NCBI RefSeq assembly: GCF_049671645.1
Contig: NZ_JBATVG010000007.1
Span: 1-64,000 of the forward strand
DNA from: Castellaniella sp049671645
GTDB taxonomy: Bacteria; Pseudomonadota; Gammaproteobacteria; Burkholderiales; Burkholderiaceae_B
Length of the DNA stretch: 64,000 bases
Reading direction: 5' to 3'
In this document: positions 63,841 to 64,000 of the stretch, piece after piece
Layout of the letters: every line of letters begins with the position of its first letter
Position numbering within the stretch: the first letter of the stretch is position 1
Position numbers and translations under genes: made by a program
The notes under the pieces: model-generated
What the model saw: the letters and a program-made list of their open reading frames with translations, nothing else
What the model was told of the DNA's origin: nothing
The model's database searches: none

Positions 63841-64000
63841 TCAGGCGGCGGGCGGTTCCGCATCGTTGGGGGCGAGTTCGGCCCCGGTTTGCGCAGGCGG
63901 AGCGGCGCGCGCGATACGGCGACGGATGGCGCTTTGCATTAGCAGGATCGCCGTGACGGGGGCGCTCATGAACAGGAACAGGCAGATCAGCCATTCGTGG
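63841..64000 (-). CDS. PhaG/MrpG antiporter subunit, C-terminal fragment
   Basis: The minus-strand reading ends at a TGA (63841-63843) and stays open to the window edge, giving about 52 residues. It reads HEWLICLFLFMSAPVTAILLMQSA, then an Arg-rich and Ala/Pro-rich tail. The HExLI-LFLF-APVTA pattern matches the C-terminus of PhaG/MrpG/MnhG subunits of multicomponent K+ or Na+/H+ antiporters. The rest of the gene, and probably the rest of the pha/mrp cluster, lies beyond 64000. Confidence 0.7.
   Translation of the reverse strand, partial: HEWLICLFLFMSAPVTAILLMQSAIRRRIARAAPPAQTGAELAPNDAEPPAA

Overview
The window is a high-GC bacterial chromosome segment, most likely from Burkholderiales (Betaproteobacteria), with an Alcaligenaceae-like flavour. 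This rests on overall gene content (TRAP and ABC uptake systems, acetoacetyl-CoA synthetase, selD-mnmH, a TctD/TctE-type two-component pair, a Pha/Mrp antiporter) and tRNA sequence style. No rRNA or other taxonomic marker is present, so the assignment is an inference. No CRISPR array, insertion sequence or prophage was seen.

Layout. 1-4135: 3' part of a large type I secreted RTX adhesin, cut by the window start. 4294-13900: a catabolic locus with a LacI-type regulator and a NADAR-like protein on the minus strand. Divergent from them are a TRAP transporter, a VOC protein, a RuBisCO-like protein, a DUF1537 sugar-acid kinase, a 2-hydroxyacid dehydrogenase and a lipoprotein. 13878-18106: a divergent ADP-ribosylglycohydrolase-fold protein, an acetoacetyl-CoA synthetase and an M14-type metallohydrolase. 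18107-18647: the longest gene-free stretch, holding a probable structured small RNA of five consecutive hairpins and then the promoter and operator of an IclR regulator. 18648-27662: a 9-kb one-direction operon of IclR regulator, polyamine-type ABC importer, AmiE-like amidase, aldehyde dehydrogenase and APC permease. 27838-37885: mostly minus-strand housekeeping and accessory genes (diguanylate cyclase, tRNA-Met, cardiolipin synthase-like lipoprotein, FMN glutamate synthase-like protein, DUF3293, tag, HerA-like ATPase, selD, mnmH).

37915-45262: tRNA-Val, a CPA2 K+/H+ antiporter, hupB, a cystathionine gamma-synthase-type enzyme, rlmB, rnr and tRNA-Leu. 45503-53940: a cold-shock protein, a chemoreceptor, and a three-gene signalling operon (periplasmic binding protein, hybrid kinase, dual-REC GGDEF-EAL protein). 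53966-59533: an ABC-2 exporter with a NEW3-domain protein, then Fur-box-preceded tonB-exbB-exbD. 59656-64000: a two-component system directly followed by kup, a small secreted four-cysteine protein, and the C-terminus of a PhaG/MrpG antiporter subunit that runs off the window.

The most unusual items are: the RuBisCO-like/DUF1537 pathway, whose substrate cannot be read from the window; the glycohydrolase homologue lacking both metal-binding aspartate motifs; the five-hairpin RNA; the mosaic adhesin; and the amidase operon. No wholly new defence or mobile system was found.
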